A stretch of DNA of 64,000 nucleotides from Flavobacterium sandaracinum (GCF_004349135.1 NZ_SMFN01000001.1:1-64000), one strand, 5' to 3'. Counted from the first letter of the stretch, positions 1 to 9,144 are shown. The notes: generated from the letters alone by a model not told the origin. Translations and numbers: made by a program.

Positions 1-272
1 ATTTGTTCAAAGTTTCTTCTCTAAAAATTATGGAGAAAGGTATTGAGAAAACTTCATTGATATTTAGAACCAAACAATATATTCCATACAGCACTATTCT
101 GAGCATAGATAGACAAAAAACAAGAACTAGAGATACACGCGGAATCAATCTAACAGATGGTTATCATTTTAGTATTTTGAAATATGAAAATAATAGAAGG
201 TTAATAATTTCGCCAGATTGTTTCGAAAACTATATGGAAATTGTGGAAGCTATTAAAAGTAATACTGAATAA
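1..272 (+). CDS. Hypothetical protein, PH-domain-like, 5' end cut off
   Basis: An open frame enters from the left edge (codon phase starts at base 3) and stops at 270-272, leaving about 90 residues. The visible part alternates short beta-strand-like stretches (LIFRTKQYIPYSTI, HFSILKYEN) and ends in a helix (CFENYMEIVEAIKSN). That is the layout of small PH-like domain proteins, but no catalytic motif is visible. The first readable TTG at base 3 is probably internal. Function unknown; the PH-like call is inference from the pattern. Confidence 0.6.
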   Translation, partial: LFKVSSLKIMEKGIEKTSLIFRTKQYIPYSTILSIDRQKTRTRDTRGINLTDGYHFSILKYENNRRLIISPDCFENYMEIVEAIKSNTE

Positions 273-447
273 AGCACGTTGCATAACAGCTGTTTTGATG
301 TAGCTGGAATTTAATGGAATTACCGTTTCGCATCAAGTTTTCGTTAAGCCGAAAATTGAGTGTTTACGAACATCCAACCATCTCAAAGCAGCAAAATGTA
401 AGACCTCAGTTAACCAAAAAACCGAAAAGAAAACAAGAAATCAAATT
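273..447. other. Spacer with GC-richer imperfect dyads
   Basis: A non-coding spacer between two unrelated plus-strand genes. It starts right after the stop codon with AGCACGTTGCATAACAGC, richer in GC than its surroundings, and holds an imperfect dyad around CGTTAAGC. The spacer after the alpha/beta hydrolase starts similarly. It may be a cassette-type junction; no integrase gene is visible. Confidence 0.25.
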
Positions 448-1464
448 ATGCAAAATAATAAACAATTATTCTTAAATTTCATAGTTGTATTACTTCTGGT
501 AAACAATATATGTGCTCAAACAAAACAAATAAACCAAATTGATTCTTTAATGAACCACTACAGTCAAATTGGAGCTTTCAATGGAAATATAGTTGTTTCA
601 AAAAATAATAAAATTATATACAACGCTTCATTTGGGTTTACTGATGAAACTAAAACGAGAAAATTAACGACTGACTATAAATTTAATATTGGCTCAATTA
701 CAAAAGAATTTAGTGCGGTTGCTTTGATGCAATTAAAAGAACAAGGTAAACTAAAACTGAACGATAAGGTTTCCAAATTTATTCCCGAATTACCAAAATG
801 GGCAAATGAAGTTGCTATTGCAGATCTATTACAGTACAAAAGTGGAATACCTAATGTAAATTGGAAAAGTATTCAAAATGACAAAGACCTTTTTGATGGT
901 TTAAAACTAATTGATACTCTTGATTTTAAACCAGGTACAAATTATGATTACAATAACAACAATATCTTTTTGAGACAGTTTATTGTTGAACGATTAACAG
1001 GAATGTCTTTTAAAACATATGCAGAGAAATTTATATTCAAACTTTGCAAAATGAATTCGTCTGTAATGACTCCTTTTGAAAATGAAAAAAACATAGCCAA
1101 GGGATTTAATAATAATTTGGTTCAAGATAAAACGGATTTATCCATAACAGGCGGTACTTATTTAACTACAATTGATTTATTAAAATGGGTAAATTGTCTT
1201 CACTCGAAAAAAATAGTAAACAAAAAATCACTTTTTGAAATTGGTCAACAATTTAATTTGGAAGAAACTCAATCAGCTTTAGGATTGGCAAAATATAAAA
1301 ACGGAAATTTGATTGAGCATTTACACGATGGAAGGGCTGGGAATTATGAAGCAATTTTAGTTTCAAATATTACTGAAAAATTTACTATAATTTTGTTAGA
1401 CAATAATTATAACGGAAAAGTTTTTGAAATTTCAGATGCGATTATTGAAAAATTGAAAAAATAA
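448..1464 (+). CDS. Serine hydrolase, class C beta-lactamase/DD-peptidase fold
   Basis: 338 residues. Residues 1-23 form an export signal ending near NNICAQ, so the enzyme should act in the periplasm or outside the cell. The beta-lactamase-type motifs are in order: SITK at 83-86 (nucleophile Ser83, Lys86), a Tyr-Asn-Asn motif at 168-170, and HDG at 293-295 in the KTG position. The family (Pfam Beta-lactamase) includes class C lactamases, DD-peptidases and esterases, and HDG in place of KTG is more common in the esterase/peptidase-like members. Substrate cannot be assigned. The gene has its own spacers on both sides and does not look like part of an operon. Confidence 0.85.
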   Translation: MQNNKQLFLNFIVVLLLVNNICAQTKQINQIDSLMNHYSQIGAFNGNIVVSKNNKIIYNASFGFTDETKTRKLTTDYKFNIGSITKEFSAVALMQLKEQGKLKLNDKVSKFIPELPKWANEVAIADLLQYKSGIPNVNWKSIQNDKDLFDGLKLIDTLDFKPGTNYDYNNNNIFLRQFIVERLTGMSFKTYAEKFIFKLCKMNSSVMTPFENEKNIAKGFNNNLVQDKTDLSITGGTYLTTIDLLKWVNCLHSKKIVNKKSLFEIGQQFNLEETQSALGLAKYKNGNLIEHLHDGRAGNYEAILVSNITEKFTIILLDNNYNGKVFEISDAIIEKLKK

Positions 1465-1710
1465 CCGATCGTCTAACTAGGGTTGCTTCGTTGTGTTCGA
1501 ATAACGAACAATGAATCCGCGGCTGAACGGAACCCCGTAAAATGTCTTTCTAAAAAATAATTTTCTAGTGATTGCTGCGCAAATGTCTCTGACTTTGTGC
1601 AATTTTAAAAACTTGATAAAAAAACTAAAACATCATAAAGTCTATGACTTCCTTGTTGGCAATGCTAAAGAATCGTCGTCCTAAAATAAGTTGACTAAAA
1701 TTAAACTAAA
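1465..1710. other. Non-coding spacer with imperfect hairpin
   Basis: 246 bp without a convincing gene. Just after the stop is a GC-richer imperfect dyad (about 1478-1540) with GTTCG facing CGAAC, out of character with the AT-rich surroundings. A second GC-richer patch lies at 1655-1680. It could be a terminator or a recombination-type site; the sequence does not decide. Confidence 0.25.
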
Positions 1711-2610
1711 ATGAACAACACCTTTTTTTCTAACTTGTTGCTTTGGTTATCCCTACTACTTTTACCAGAAATGGCCTGTTGTCAATCAAATGAGGTTACC
1801 ATTCAAGATGTAACGTTTGAAAGTCAAGGCATAACTCTTGCGGGTTCAATTGTAAAACCTAAAAATCCAGTTGCAGCAGTTGTAATTGTTCACGGTTCTG
1901 ACCCCGTAAAAAGAGAAATGGAGTTCGCAAAACGTCTTGCGAAGGAAGGTATTGCTGTATTAACGTATGACAAACGTGGCGTTGGAGAATCTGGCGGTGT
2001 GTATGTTGGACCTTCTGTAGGTACTAATAATATTGACACTACTAATCTTAATTTATTAGCTAGCGACGCCAATGAGGCTGTAAAAACATTTCGAACCTTT
2101 TTGAAAAACAAAAAAACACCAATTGGATTAGTTGGCTTTAGTCAAGCGGGATGGATAATTCCAATTACTGCAAGCCAAAATTCACAAATTGAATTTATGG
2201 TTTTATTTAGTTGTCCTACGATAACAACTTTAGAACAACTCCGATTTCAGTTTTACACGAACGGAGATATTAATTTTTGGGAAACTCACACAGATGCAGA
2301 TGCTCTTGAACACACAAAAAATGACCCAGACAAATACCAATTCGTAGCGACTGACCCAAAAATTTATTTAAATACACTTTCTATTCCTGGACTTTGGCTT
2401 TTTGGAGAGAAGGATATTCAAATTCCCGTAAAGTTGTGTATCGATCAATTAAATACATTAAAAGCGCAAGGCAAACCTTTTGAATATACTTTATTTTCAA
2501 CATTAGGACACAATACTGTATTTGACCGTGATACGAAACCTTTTGACATTTCAATTCAATGGATAAAACAGAAAGCGTTTAACATTCAAAAGTCTAAAAA
2601 ATCAAAATAA
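1711..2610 (+). CDS. Exported alpha/beta hydrolase
   Basis: 299 residues with an N-terminal signal (residues 1-25, hydrophobic LLLWLSLLLLPEMACC). The Cys pair could suggest a lipoprotein, but the lipobox is poor. The catalytic triad can be placed: nucleophile Ser144 in GFSQAG (142-147), acid Asp235 in FGEKD, and His267 in LGHNT. The oxyanion-side HGSD motif is at 61-64. This is the general esterase/peptidase-like family of serine hydrolases seen in Bacteroidota; the substrate is unknown. It stands alone between two spacers. Confidence 0.85.
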   Translation: MNNTFFSNLLLWLSLLLLPEMACCQSNEVTIQDVTFESQGITLAGSIVKPKNPVAAVVIVHGSDPVKREMEFAKRLAKEGIAVLTYDKRGVGESGGVYVGPSVGTNNIDTTNLNLLASDANEAVKTFRTFLKNKKTPIGLVGFSQAGWIIPITASQNSQIEFMVLFSCPTITTLEQLRFQFYTNGDINFWETHTDADALEHTKNDPDKYQFVATDPKIYLNTLSIPGLWLFGEKDIQIPVKLCIDQLNTLKAQGKPFEYTLFSTLGHNTVFDRDTKPFDISIQWIKQKAFNIQKSKKSK

Positions 2611-2736
2611 AGCGCTGCCCGCTTGCAACCTGTTCTTCTAAAAATAAATACATTCTACAATGTAAATTGAGCAAATTTAAAATTTGTTTTGTACTTTTAA
2701 AACACAATCATTTACCAAAAAACTCAAATTACAATA

Positions 2737-3246
2737 ATGAATTATAACTTTAGAAAAGCAACACTATCTGAAATTGATCCAATATGGGCCATTTTGCAAC
2801 AAGCCATCCAACGTCGAAAAGAAGACGGCAGTGCGCAATGGCAAGACGGTTATCCAAATCCGGAAGTGGTACAAAAAGATATCGAAAAAGGAGCAGGATT
2901 TGTTTTGGTTACTGGAGAAACAATCATCGGTTATAGTGCCGTACTTATCAACGATGAACCTGCTTATGGAAACATGGAAGGAAAGTGGCTTACGAATGAT
3001 GATTTTGTTGTGATGCACCGCGTAGCTATTTCTGAAAACTATTTGGGTAAAGGTTTGGCAAAACTGATGATCAAAAACATAGAAGATTTTGCGTTAAGCA
3101 ACAACATTTTCAGTGTAAAAGCGGACACTAATTTTGACAACTTACCTATGATGAAAATTTTTGAAAGTCAAGGTTATACCTATTGTGGCGAAGTTTATTT
3201 TAGAGGAAGCCCAAGAAAAGCATACGAGAAAGTCTTAACTAAATAG
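2737..3246 (+). CDS. GNAT family N-acetyltransferase
   Basis: 169 residues, the usual length for a single GNAT domain. The acetyl-CoA-binding motif A is visible as a strand VMHRVAI followed by a turn and helix (YLGKGLAKLMIKNI). The C-terminal part ends with the FESQGYTYCGEV strand typical of the fold. The acceptor is unknown. No partner gene is adjacent; the next gene is convergent and separated by palindromic repeats. Confidence 0.85.
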   Translation: MNYNFRKATLSEIDPIWAILQQAIQRRKEDGSAQWQDGYPNPEVVQKDIEKGAGFVLVTGETIIGYSAVLINDEPAYGNMEGKWLTNDDFVVMHRVAISENYLGKGLAKLMIKNIEDFALSNNIFSVKADTNFDNLPMMKIFESQGYTYCGEVYFRGSPRKAYEKVLTK

Positions 3247-3320
3247 GGCTAATTATAATTCTAAAAACTTTGGAATAATTACCTCGCTGCAGAGCCCCAA
3301 AGGTATTAGCGAAATAGCAA

Positions 3321-3370
3321 CCACAGATTCACAGATTTTCAATACTCTTTTTTAATCTGTGAATCTGTGG
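3321..3370. repeat. Perfect 17-bp palindromic repeat
   Basis: CCACAGATTCACAGATT (3321-3337) is matched perfectly by its reverse complement at 3354-3370, around a 16-nt AT-rich loop. Each arm is itself a near-duplication of CACAGATT. It lies between convergent genes and could serve as a bidirectional terminator. The shape also fits a dispersed REP-like element. Confidence 0.8.
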
Positions 3371-3408
3371 CTAAAAAAATCCATGCAGAGCTTCGAGGAA
3401 TTAAAAAA

Positions 3409-3466
3409 CCGCAAATTCACAAATAAAAACAGCCAACAACTATTTCAATAATTTGCGAATTTGCGG
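3409..3466. repeat. 16-bp imperfect palindromic repeat
   Basis: CCGCAAATTCACAAAT (3409-3424) faces ATTTGCGAATTTGCGG (3451-3466); the arms match except for one position. It has the same internal plan as the preceding palindrome (two tandem half-units per arm), but the sequence differs, suggesting a related family. It sits just downstream of the DUF4494 gene, so it may also end transcription. Confidence 0.75.
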
Positions 3467-3485
3467 TGAATTTTTTAAAACAATC

Positions 3486-4043
3486 TTAAACAGTAGCTTC
3501 TTCTTCAGGAGCAGTTTCAAATTCCATGTGATCCTCGATTTCTGCAACAACTTCTGGTTTCGAAGCTTTCAGCGCATTGAACTTTTCTATTTGTTCTAAT
3601 TCTCCTTCTTCACCGCTGAAATAGGGAAAAACATCCATGATAGGAGATTCCATGATAGCGGGAATAGTGTAGTCACCCATCGTTCCTTTCATGATGCCAG
3701 TTGTATTGTCAAAAGCTTCTTTTACATCATTCGCTTGCACTAATAAATACATGCTTGTCTTGCGCTCTTTGCCGCTTTCTTCATCATAAGCCAGTAAAGA
3801 AACTTTCGATTTAAACCAACGATCGGCATTTTCAAATGGGTGGATCTCTGCATAATTGGCCATTTTTATATTGGTGATTTTAAACTCTTCACTAATATAG
3901 GCCGACATTTCTTCTGTAATTCTACTTTCGGCTTCTGTGTAAGACAAAGCATCTACCAAATAGGGTTCCGTTGTGATTTTTTGCCCGCCGGTTTCATCTG
4001 TTTTTCTATATTTTACTTTGCATTCGTACCAAATTGTGCTCAT
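3486..4043 (-). CDS. DUF4494 family protein
   Basis: 185 residues with no signal peptide or membrane segment. It starts MSTIWYECKVKYRK, characteristic of the Bacteroidota DUF4494 family (small cytoplasmic proteins of unknown function), and ends in an acidic tail (ETAPEEEATV). No catalytic motif is visible. The gene is alone, divergent from the efflux operon. The family call comes from recognition of the N-terminus and the length. Confidence 0.8.
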   Translation of the reverse strand: MSTIWYECKVKYRKTDETGGQKITTEPYLVDALSYTEAESRITEEMSAYISEEFKITNIKMANYAEIHPFENADRWFKSKVSLLAYDEESGKERKTSMYLLVQANDVKEAFDNTTGIMKGTMGDYTIPAIMESPIMDVFPYFSGEEGELEQIEKFNALKASKPEVVAEIEDHMEFETAPEEEATV

Positions 4044-4372
4044 CTCTATGTTTTTTTAAGGAGGTCAAAGATAGATTTTAAAGGAAAAAAAAAGCACTTT
4101 CCATAAAATAGATATTCACAATTTATAAGGATGACGGATTTTTTTTGGATACAAAACTATACCTAGATACAATTAAAAGATACAAACTAACAAAGGAGCA
4201 ACTATTAAAAACTCATTTTTAAAACCTACAAAACAAGTGAACCCATTACAAATTAGAGGATTACCTCGAGCATTAAATTCTATGATGGAATCGTGATTTT
4301 ACCATAAAAAAGCATTTGCTATGTGTTAATGTAATGTTAAATAAAAACTAAACAGTTGTTTGAATTAAACGC
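4044..4372. other. Divergent intergenic region
   Basis: 329 bp between the DUF4494 gene (minus) and the efflux regulator (plus). No gene is visible. The last 25 bp hold two palindromes described separately. A short GAGG...CCTC dyad around 4256-4270 is too small to interpret. Confidence 0.5.
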
Positions 4373-4379
4373 TTGTTTA
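4350..4379. promoter_or_regulatory. Tandem palindromic operator, probable TetR-family target
   Basis: Two copies of AAACnnTTGTTT lie 17 bp apart: AAACAGTTGTTT (4350-4361) and AAACGCTTGTTT (4367-4378). The first is a perfect dyad (AAACA and TGTTT around 2 bp); the second is a 4-bp dyad around 4 bp. They sit immediately in front of, and partly over, the earliest possible start of the TetR gene. Autoregulation of the efflux operon is inferred from this placement. Confidence 0.6.
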
Positions 4380-5032
4380 AATTTGTTTTGAATAAATCTA
4401 TCCAATTGAAAAGCAATTTTAACGAAAAACAAATTCAAATCCTCGAAGTGGCTGAAACCCTTTTTGCAGAGAAAGGATTTGATGGTACTTCCATTCGAAA
4501 CATAGCAAAAGTGGCAAAAATTAATGTTGCCATGGTTTCTTATTACTTTGGTTCCAAGGAGCGTCTATTGGAATCCCTTATTGTTTATCGAACTTCTGAT
4601 CTTAAAAATCAATTAGACAATTTACTGCAGGAAGATCTGGAGCCTATTGATAAAATCAATAAACTGATTGAATTATACATCAATAGAATTAATAGCAATC
4701 GAGGAATTTATAGAATTCTACACTTTGAATTTACTTCTAAAAAAAGAGAGCAAAATCTTCAGGCCTTTTCGGAATTAAAAAAGGGAAATCTCAAATCTCT
4801 AGAAACCATTATTGAAGAAGGTCAGAAAAAAGGAATTTTCAGAAAAGACGTTATTATTCCGCTTATTACGCCCACCATTTTGGGTACTTTCTTTCATTTT
4901 CACATGAATAAACCTTTCTTCGAAAATTTATTAAACTTAAAAACCGAAGATTTGTACAATAACTACATAAAAACCAATTTGACAAAGCACATTCAACAAA
5001 CTATTAAAGCACTTCTGATTTATGAAAGTTAG
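4373..5032 (+). CDS. TetR/AcrR family transcriptional regulator of the efflux operon
   Basis: About 210-219 residues. The N-terminal TetR HTH is clear: QILEVAETLFAEKGFDGTSI, then AKINVAMVSYYFGSKERLL. The C-terminal ligand domain is all-helical. No ATG lies in frame before the HTH; candidate starts are TTG at 4373, 4388 or 4406. The last would give LKSNFNEKQIQ, resembling related proteins, and would leave the operators upstream. The stop overlaps tolC by 11 bp, so it is the first gene of the operon. It is expected to repress the operon and release DNA on binding a drug-like ligand (inference from family and position). Confidence 0.9.
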   Translation: MFKFVLNKSIQLKSNFNEKQIQILEVAETLFAEKGFDGTSIRNIAKVAKINVAMVSYYFGSKERLLESLIVYRTSDLKNQLDNLLQEDLEPIDKINKLIELYINRINSNRGIYRILHFEFTSKKREQNLQAFSELKKGNLKSLETIIEEGQKKGIFRKDVIIPLITPTILGTFFHFHMNKPFFENLLNLKTEDLYNNYIKTNLTKHIQQTIKALLIYES

Positions 5033-6347
5033 TCAATTTATGCTCTTTGGGGTTTTCTTCATTGGAATTTCCGCTATAGAAGCACAAGAAAAAACAAGTT
5101 TAACCTTGAACGAAGCCATTAATTTGGCTTGGACCAAAAGCAATGAGGTTACGTTGGCAAATACAAAAGTAAAAACCAAAAAGTACGAATTGCAATCCAC
5201 TAAAAACAATCAATATCCAGATTTAAAATTATCGGGTCAATACCAAAGATTGGCTAATGCATCAGTTAATTTTAAACTCAATCAAAATAACAACGCGCAA
5301 CCACTACCAATCGTAAATCAATTGATGATTGGACAACTGAATGCCAGTGTTCCTGTATTTTCTGGCTTCAAAATTCAGAATAGTATTACTGTTTATGAGA
5401 ATTTATATCAGGCAGAAATGGCAACGGCTTCGCAAACAAAAGAAGAAATAGCGTTGCGGGTTATCGATTACTATGCTAGCTTATACAAAGCTCAAAAAAC
5501 AATTGAACTTTTAAAAGAAAATCAAAAAAGTGCACAACAACGTGTAAAAGATTTTATCGAACTGGAAAAAAACGGAATAATTCCCAGAAATGACCTGCTG
5601 AAATCTAAATTACAAACTTCGCAAATTCAACTGTCACTTGACGAGACGAACAACAATCTGAAAATTATCAACTTTTATTTGGTCACGCTTTTAAAATTAA
5701 ATCCCAATACAAAACTAGAAATTCGGGAAGAAGATTTTGCTGATTTCCAAATGACGAATGTTCCAACAAATGAATTACCGGCTTTAGAAAATCGCAAAGA
5801 TTTAGAAGCCATACGCTTTCAGGGAAAAGCAAGTGAAGCTACTATTAAAATAGCCAAAGGTTCGTATTATCCAGCGATTGCAATTGTTGGCGGATACACT
5901 GCGTTAGACTTGAGCAATGTAATCACAGTTCAAAATGCGATGAATATTGGTGTCGGAATTTCTTATGATTTAAGTGCGATTCTTAAAAATGGCACGCTGG
6001 TTAAACTAGCCGAAAGTAAATATCTGGAAGTACAAAATTCAGAATCGATTTTAACTGATTACATTAAAATTCAGGTAAAAAAGGCTGTAGAAGACTACGA
6101 CTTAGCGTTAAAACAAAGTGTTGTTTATGTGGAAGCAGAAGAGCAATCTACTGAAAATTACCGCATAGTTAAAGACAAATATGATAACGGACTATCCGAT
6201 ACCAATGATTTATTGGAAGCGGATGTAGAGCAATTAAGTTCTAAAATTAATAAAGCTTTGGCCAGAGCCAATACCATTCAAAAATACTACGAGTTGCTTT
6301 CCGTAACTGGCCAACTATCACAAACCTTCAATATTGCTCAAAAATAA
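5022..6347 (+). CDS. TolC family outer-membrane efflux protein
   Basis: 441 residues with a signal peptide (residues 1-21, ending AIEA-QEK). Two repeated long-helix regions typical of outer-membrane efflux proteins are visible, including NEAINLAWTKSNEV near the start and NYRIVKDKYDNGLSDTNDLL near the C-terminus. The family forms trimeric channels across the outer membrane and periplasm. It overlaps the regulator by 11 bp and is followed after 9 bp by the membrane fusion protein, completing a tripartite pump with it and the MFS gene. Confidence 0.92.
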   Translation: MKVSQFMLFGVFFIGISAIEAQEKTSLTLNEAINLAWTKSNEVTLANTKVKTKKYELQSTKNNQYPDLKLSGQYQRLANASVNFKLNQNNNAQPLPIVNQLMIGQLNASVPVFSGFKIQNSITVYENLYQAEMATASQTKEEIALRVIDYYASLYKAQKTIELLKENQKSAQQRVKDFIELEKNGIIPRNDLLKSKLQTSQIQLSLDETNNNLKIINFYLVTLLKLNPNTKLEIREEDFADFQMTNVPTNELPALENRKDLEAIRFQGKASEATIKIAKGSYYPAIAIVGGYTALDLSNVITVQNAMNIGVGISYDLSAILKNGTLVKLAESKYLEVQNSESILTDYIKIQVKKAVEDYDLALKQSVVYVEAEEQSTENYRIVKDKYDNGLSDTNDLLEADVEQLSSKINKALARANTIQKYYELLSVTGQLSQTFNIAQK

Positions 6348-6356
6348 TCACACCCC

Positions 6357-7436
6357 ATGGAAAAGAAAAAAACAAATAAAAAATTTATTATTATCCTAGT
6401 GGCTTTGGTAGTTTTAGGCGCAACTTACGGGACTTATAAATACATGCATTCCCTATCGCATGAGGAAACTGATGATGCCCAAATTGAAAAAAACATGAAT
6501 CCAATTATCCCAAGAGTTTCGGGATATGTGGACAAAGTATATATCAAAGACAATGATTTTGTAAAGAAAGGCGATACGCTTTTTACGATTGACAAAAGAG
6601 ATTATCAATTAAAAATTGAAGAAGCAAATGCTGCAATGGTTGGAGCGGAAGGTAATTTTGAAGTTACTAAAGCAGATATTGGAAGTGCATTGGCCAGCAT
6701 CTCTGTTTCTGATGCGAATGTATTATCAGCAGGTGGAAATATTGAATCGGCGAAAATTAGATTAGGACGTATTACCAGTGATTACAACCGATATGACAAT
6801 CTATATAAAAGCCATTCGATTACAAAACAACAATACGAGCAAGCCCTGGCAGCAAAGCTGGAAGCAGAAAGTCAAGTTCGTGTGTTGCAACAGCAAGAAA
6901 GAGCAAGTGCTTTTCAAAAATCAGTTATTGTGGCTAAGTCTAAGGTTTCAAACAAGCAAACAGAAGTCGCTGCCGCCAATATTACAAGAGCCAAAGCCGT
7001 ATTAGATGCTGCCAAATTAAATTTAACCTACACGGCAATAACTTCTGCAATTGATGGTCAGGTTTCCAAAATTGATATTCAACCCGGACAATTAGTGCAA
7101 CCGGGACAATCGTTATTTTACATCATCAACAACAAAGAAGCTTGGGTAATTGCTAATTTCAAAGAAACACAATTGAACAAAATGGTTATTGGTCAAAAAG
7201 TAACCGTAAAAGTAGATGCGTATCCAGGTTATAATTTTCAGGGTTCCATCACCTCTTTCTCGCCGGCTACGGGTTCCCGATTCTCTTTACTACCTCCTGA
7301 TAATGCCACAGGAAATTTTGTGAAAACAATCCAAAGATTACCAGTTAAAATAAGTTTGAATACGACAAATGATCCAGAAAAAATAAAATTATTACGACCA
7401 GGAATGAATGTAGATGTGGACGTACACTTGGATTAA
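6357..7436 (+). CDS. HlyD/EmrA family membrane fusion protein
   Basis: 359 residues. One membrane anchor (about residues 9-27, FIIILVALVVLGATYGTY) is followed by DDAQIEKN, typical of EmrA/HlyD proteins. The first half of the lipoyl-like domain is IPRVSGYVDKVYIKDNDFVK; a coiled-coil hairpin rich in Ala/Lys/Glu follows (about 95-225); the second half is AIDGQVSKIDIQPGQLVQPG. It links the inner-membrane MFS pump to TolC. It is positioned between those two genes. Confidence 0.92.
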   Translation: MEKKKTNKKFIIILVALVVLGATYGTYKYMHSLSHEETDDAQIEKNMNPIIPRVSGYVDKVYIKDNDFVKKGDTLFTIDKRDYQLKIEEANAAMVGAEGNFEVTKADIGSALASISVSDANVLSAGGNIESAKIRLGRITSDYNRYDNLYKSHSITKQQYEQALAAKLEAESQVRVLQQQERASAFQKSVIVAKSKVSNKQTEVAAANITRAKAVLDAAKLNLTYTAITSAIDGQVSKIDIQPGQLVQPGQSLFYIINNKEAWVIANFKETQLNKMVIGQKVTVKVDAYPGYNFQGSITSFSPATGSRFSLLPPDNATGNFVKTIQRLPVKISLNTTNDPEKIKLLRPGMNVDVDVHLD

Positions 7437-7515
7437 ATAAAAATTTTGACAGCTTCTAAAATGTCAAAAGGAGACAGAACTTTTAAGAGAATGATAGTTT
7501 ACAATTTAGTATAAA

Positions 7516-9099
7516 ATGGTACAAACCGGAGAAGACGATTTAGTAGAATATGGCTTTAGAAGAGTCATCATAACCATTACAGCCGTTCTTTGTGCTATGC
7601 TAGAAATTGTTGACACTACAATTGTAAATGTAGCATTAAACAATATGCGAGGCAGCCTTGGTGCTTCTCTGACTGATGTGGCTTGGGTAATAACTGCTTA
7701 TGCAATTGCCAATGTGATTGTGATTCCAATGACGAGTTGGCTGTCGCAACAGTTTGGACGCAGAAATTATTTTGCAGTTTCCATTATTATCTTTACGGTT
7801 GCCTCTTTTTTATGTGGAAATGCCAATAATATATGGGAATTAGTCGCCTTTAGATTTATACAAGGACTTGGAGGAGGCGCTTTATTAGTAACTGCACAAA
7901 CCATCATTACAGAGAGTTACCCCGTTGCCAAAAGAGGTATGGCACAAGCCATTTACGGAATGGGAGTGATTGTGGGACCAACTCTTGGACCGCCATTGGG
8001 AGGATATATTGTAGATCATTTTTCCTGGCCTTATATCTTTTACATCAACATTCCGCTTGGAATTATTGCTACATTATTGACCCTATCCTTCGTAAAAAGT
8101 CCAAAATATGGTGACAAACTAAAAGCGAGTCAAGTCGATTGGTGGGGAATCTTTCTTTTAACTGCTTTTATTGGTTCTCTGCAATATGTTTTAGAACATG
8201 GTCAGCAAGATGATTGGTTTAATAATACTACTATTGTCCTTTTATCTGTGATTTCCATTTTTGGTTTTTTGCTCTTTATTTGGAGAGAGCTAACCTACAA
8301 ACATCCCATTGTGAATTTAAGAGTTCTTAAGGATACCAACTTAAGAGTAGGAACTATTATGTGTTTTATACTTGGTTTCGGCTTGTATGGTTCTACTTTT
8401 ATTATCCCCATTTATACACAATCGGTTTTGGGCTGGAGTGCATTAGATGCTGGTTTATTATTAATCCCTAGCTCCATCACTACTGGAATTATGATGCCCT
8501 TTATAGGCAAAATGATTCAGCGTGGAGTCCCACAAGCCTATATGGTTGCTGCAGGTTTTCTAACCTTTTTCCTTTTTACCTACTGGATGCAACAAGTAAT
8601 TACGCCAGATTCTGGTGAAGAACATTTATACTGGCCATTAATATTAAGAGGAGTTGGTCTTGGTTTACTATTTGTTCCTATTTCTACACTTTCATTGTCC
8701 ACTTTAAAAGGAAAAAGTATTGGCGAAGGTGCTGCTTTTACAGGAATGATGAGACAACTAGGGGGTTCTTTTGGTATTGCCATTATCACCACTTTCATTG
8801 CCAGATTCAATCAGGAACACCGTGTAAATCTTATATCACATCTAAATGCTACTTCCTTTGAAGTACAGAAAACGGTCCAAGAACTCAAAATGGGATTCAT
8901 GTCCAAAGGTTTTTCTGAAAATGAAGCGTTGGCAAAAGCTTACAAAGCGATAGAATATAAAGTAATGGTACAAAGTTCTGTACTATCGTATATCGATATT
9001 TTCCTTTATTTAGGCGCTTTGTTTTTGTTGTGTATTCCTTTTATACTTTTGATAAAAAAAGGTAAAAACAAAATTAATCCCGCCGATGCCATGCATTAA
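7516..9099 (+). CDS. DHA2 family MFS multidrug transporter, EmrB-like
   Basis: 527 residues with about 14 hydrophobic segments, the size of DHA2 (EmrB/QacA) drug:proton antiporters. Visible motifs include the loop 2-3 motif QQFGRRN and the antiporter motif C region GMGVIVGPTLGPPLGGYIVD. It lies 79 bp after the EmrA-like gene and is the last gene of the operon. A strong hairpin terminator follows. With TolC and the fusion protein it should expel hydrophobic toxic compounds from the cell. Confidence 0.92.
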   Translation: MVQTGEDDLVEYGFRRVIITITAVLCAMLEIVDTTIVNVALNNMRGSLGASLTDVAWVITAYAIANVIVIPMTSWLSQQFGRRNYFAVSIIIFTVASFLCGNANNIWELVAFRFIQGLGGGALLVTAQTIITESYPVAKRGMAQAIYGMGVIVGPTLGPPLGGYIVDHFSWPYIFYINIPLGIIATLLTLSFVKSPKYGDKLKASQVDWWGIFLLTAFIGSLQYVLEHGQQDDWFNNTTIVLLSVISIFGFLLFIWRELTYKHPIVNLRVLKDTNLRVGTIMCFILGFGLYGSTFIIPIYTQSVLGWSALDAGLLLIPSSITTGIMMPFIGKMIQRGVPQAYMVAAGFLTFFLFTYWMQQVITPDSGEEHLYWPLILRGVGLGLLFVPISTLSLSTLKGKSIGEGAAFTGMMRQLGGSFGIAIITTFIARFNQEHRVNLISHLNATSFEVQKTVQELKMGFMSKGFSENEALAKAYKAIEYKVMVQSSVLSYIDIFLYLGALFLLCIPFILLIKKGKNKINPADAMH

Positions 9100-9107
9100 T
9101 AGATAGA

Positions 9108-9144
9108 CGATTTATAACGTCTTATTGTACTACGTTATAAATCG
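9108..9144 (+). terminator. Terminator of the efflux operon
   Basis: CGATTTATAACGT (9108-9120) and ACGTTATAAATCG (9132-9144) form a perfect 13-bp stem with an 11-nt loop, followed by a T-rich run, 9 bp after the MFS stop codon. Confidence 0.75.
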
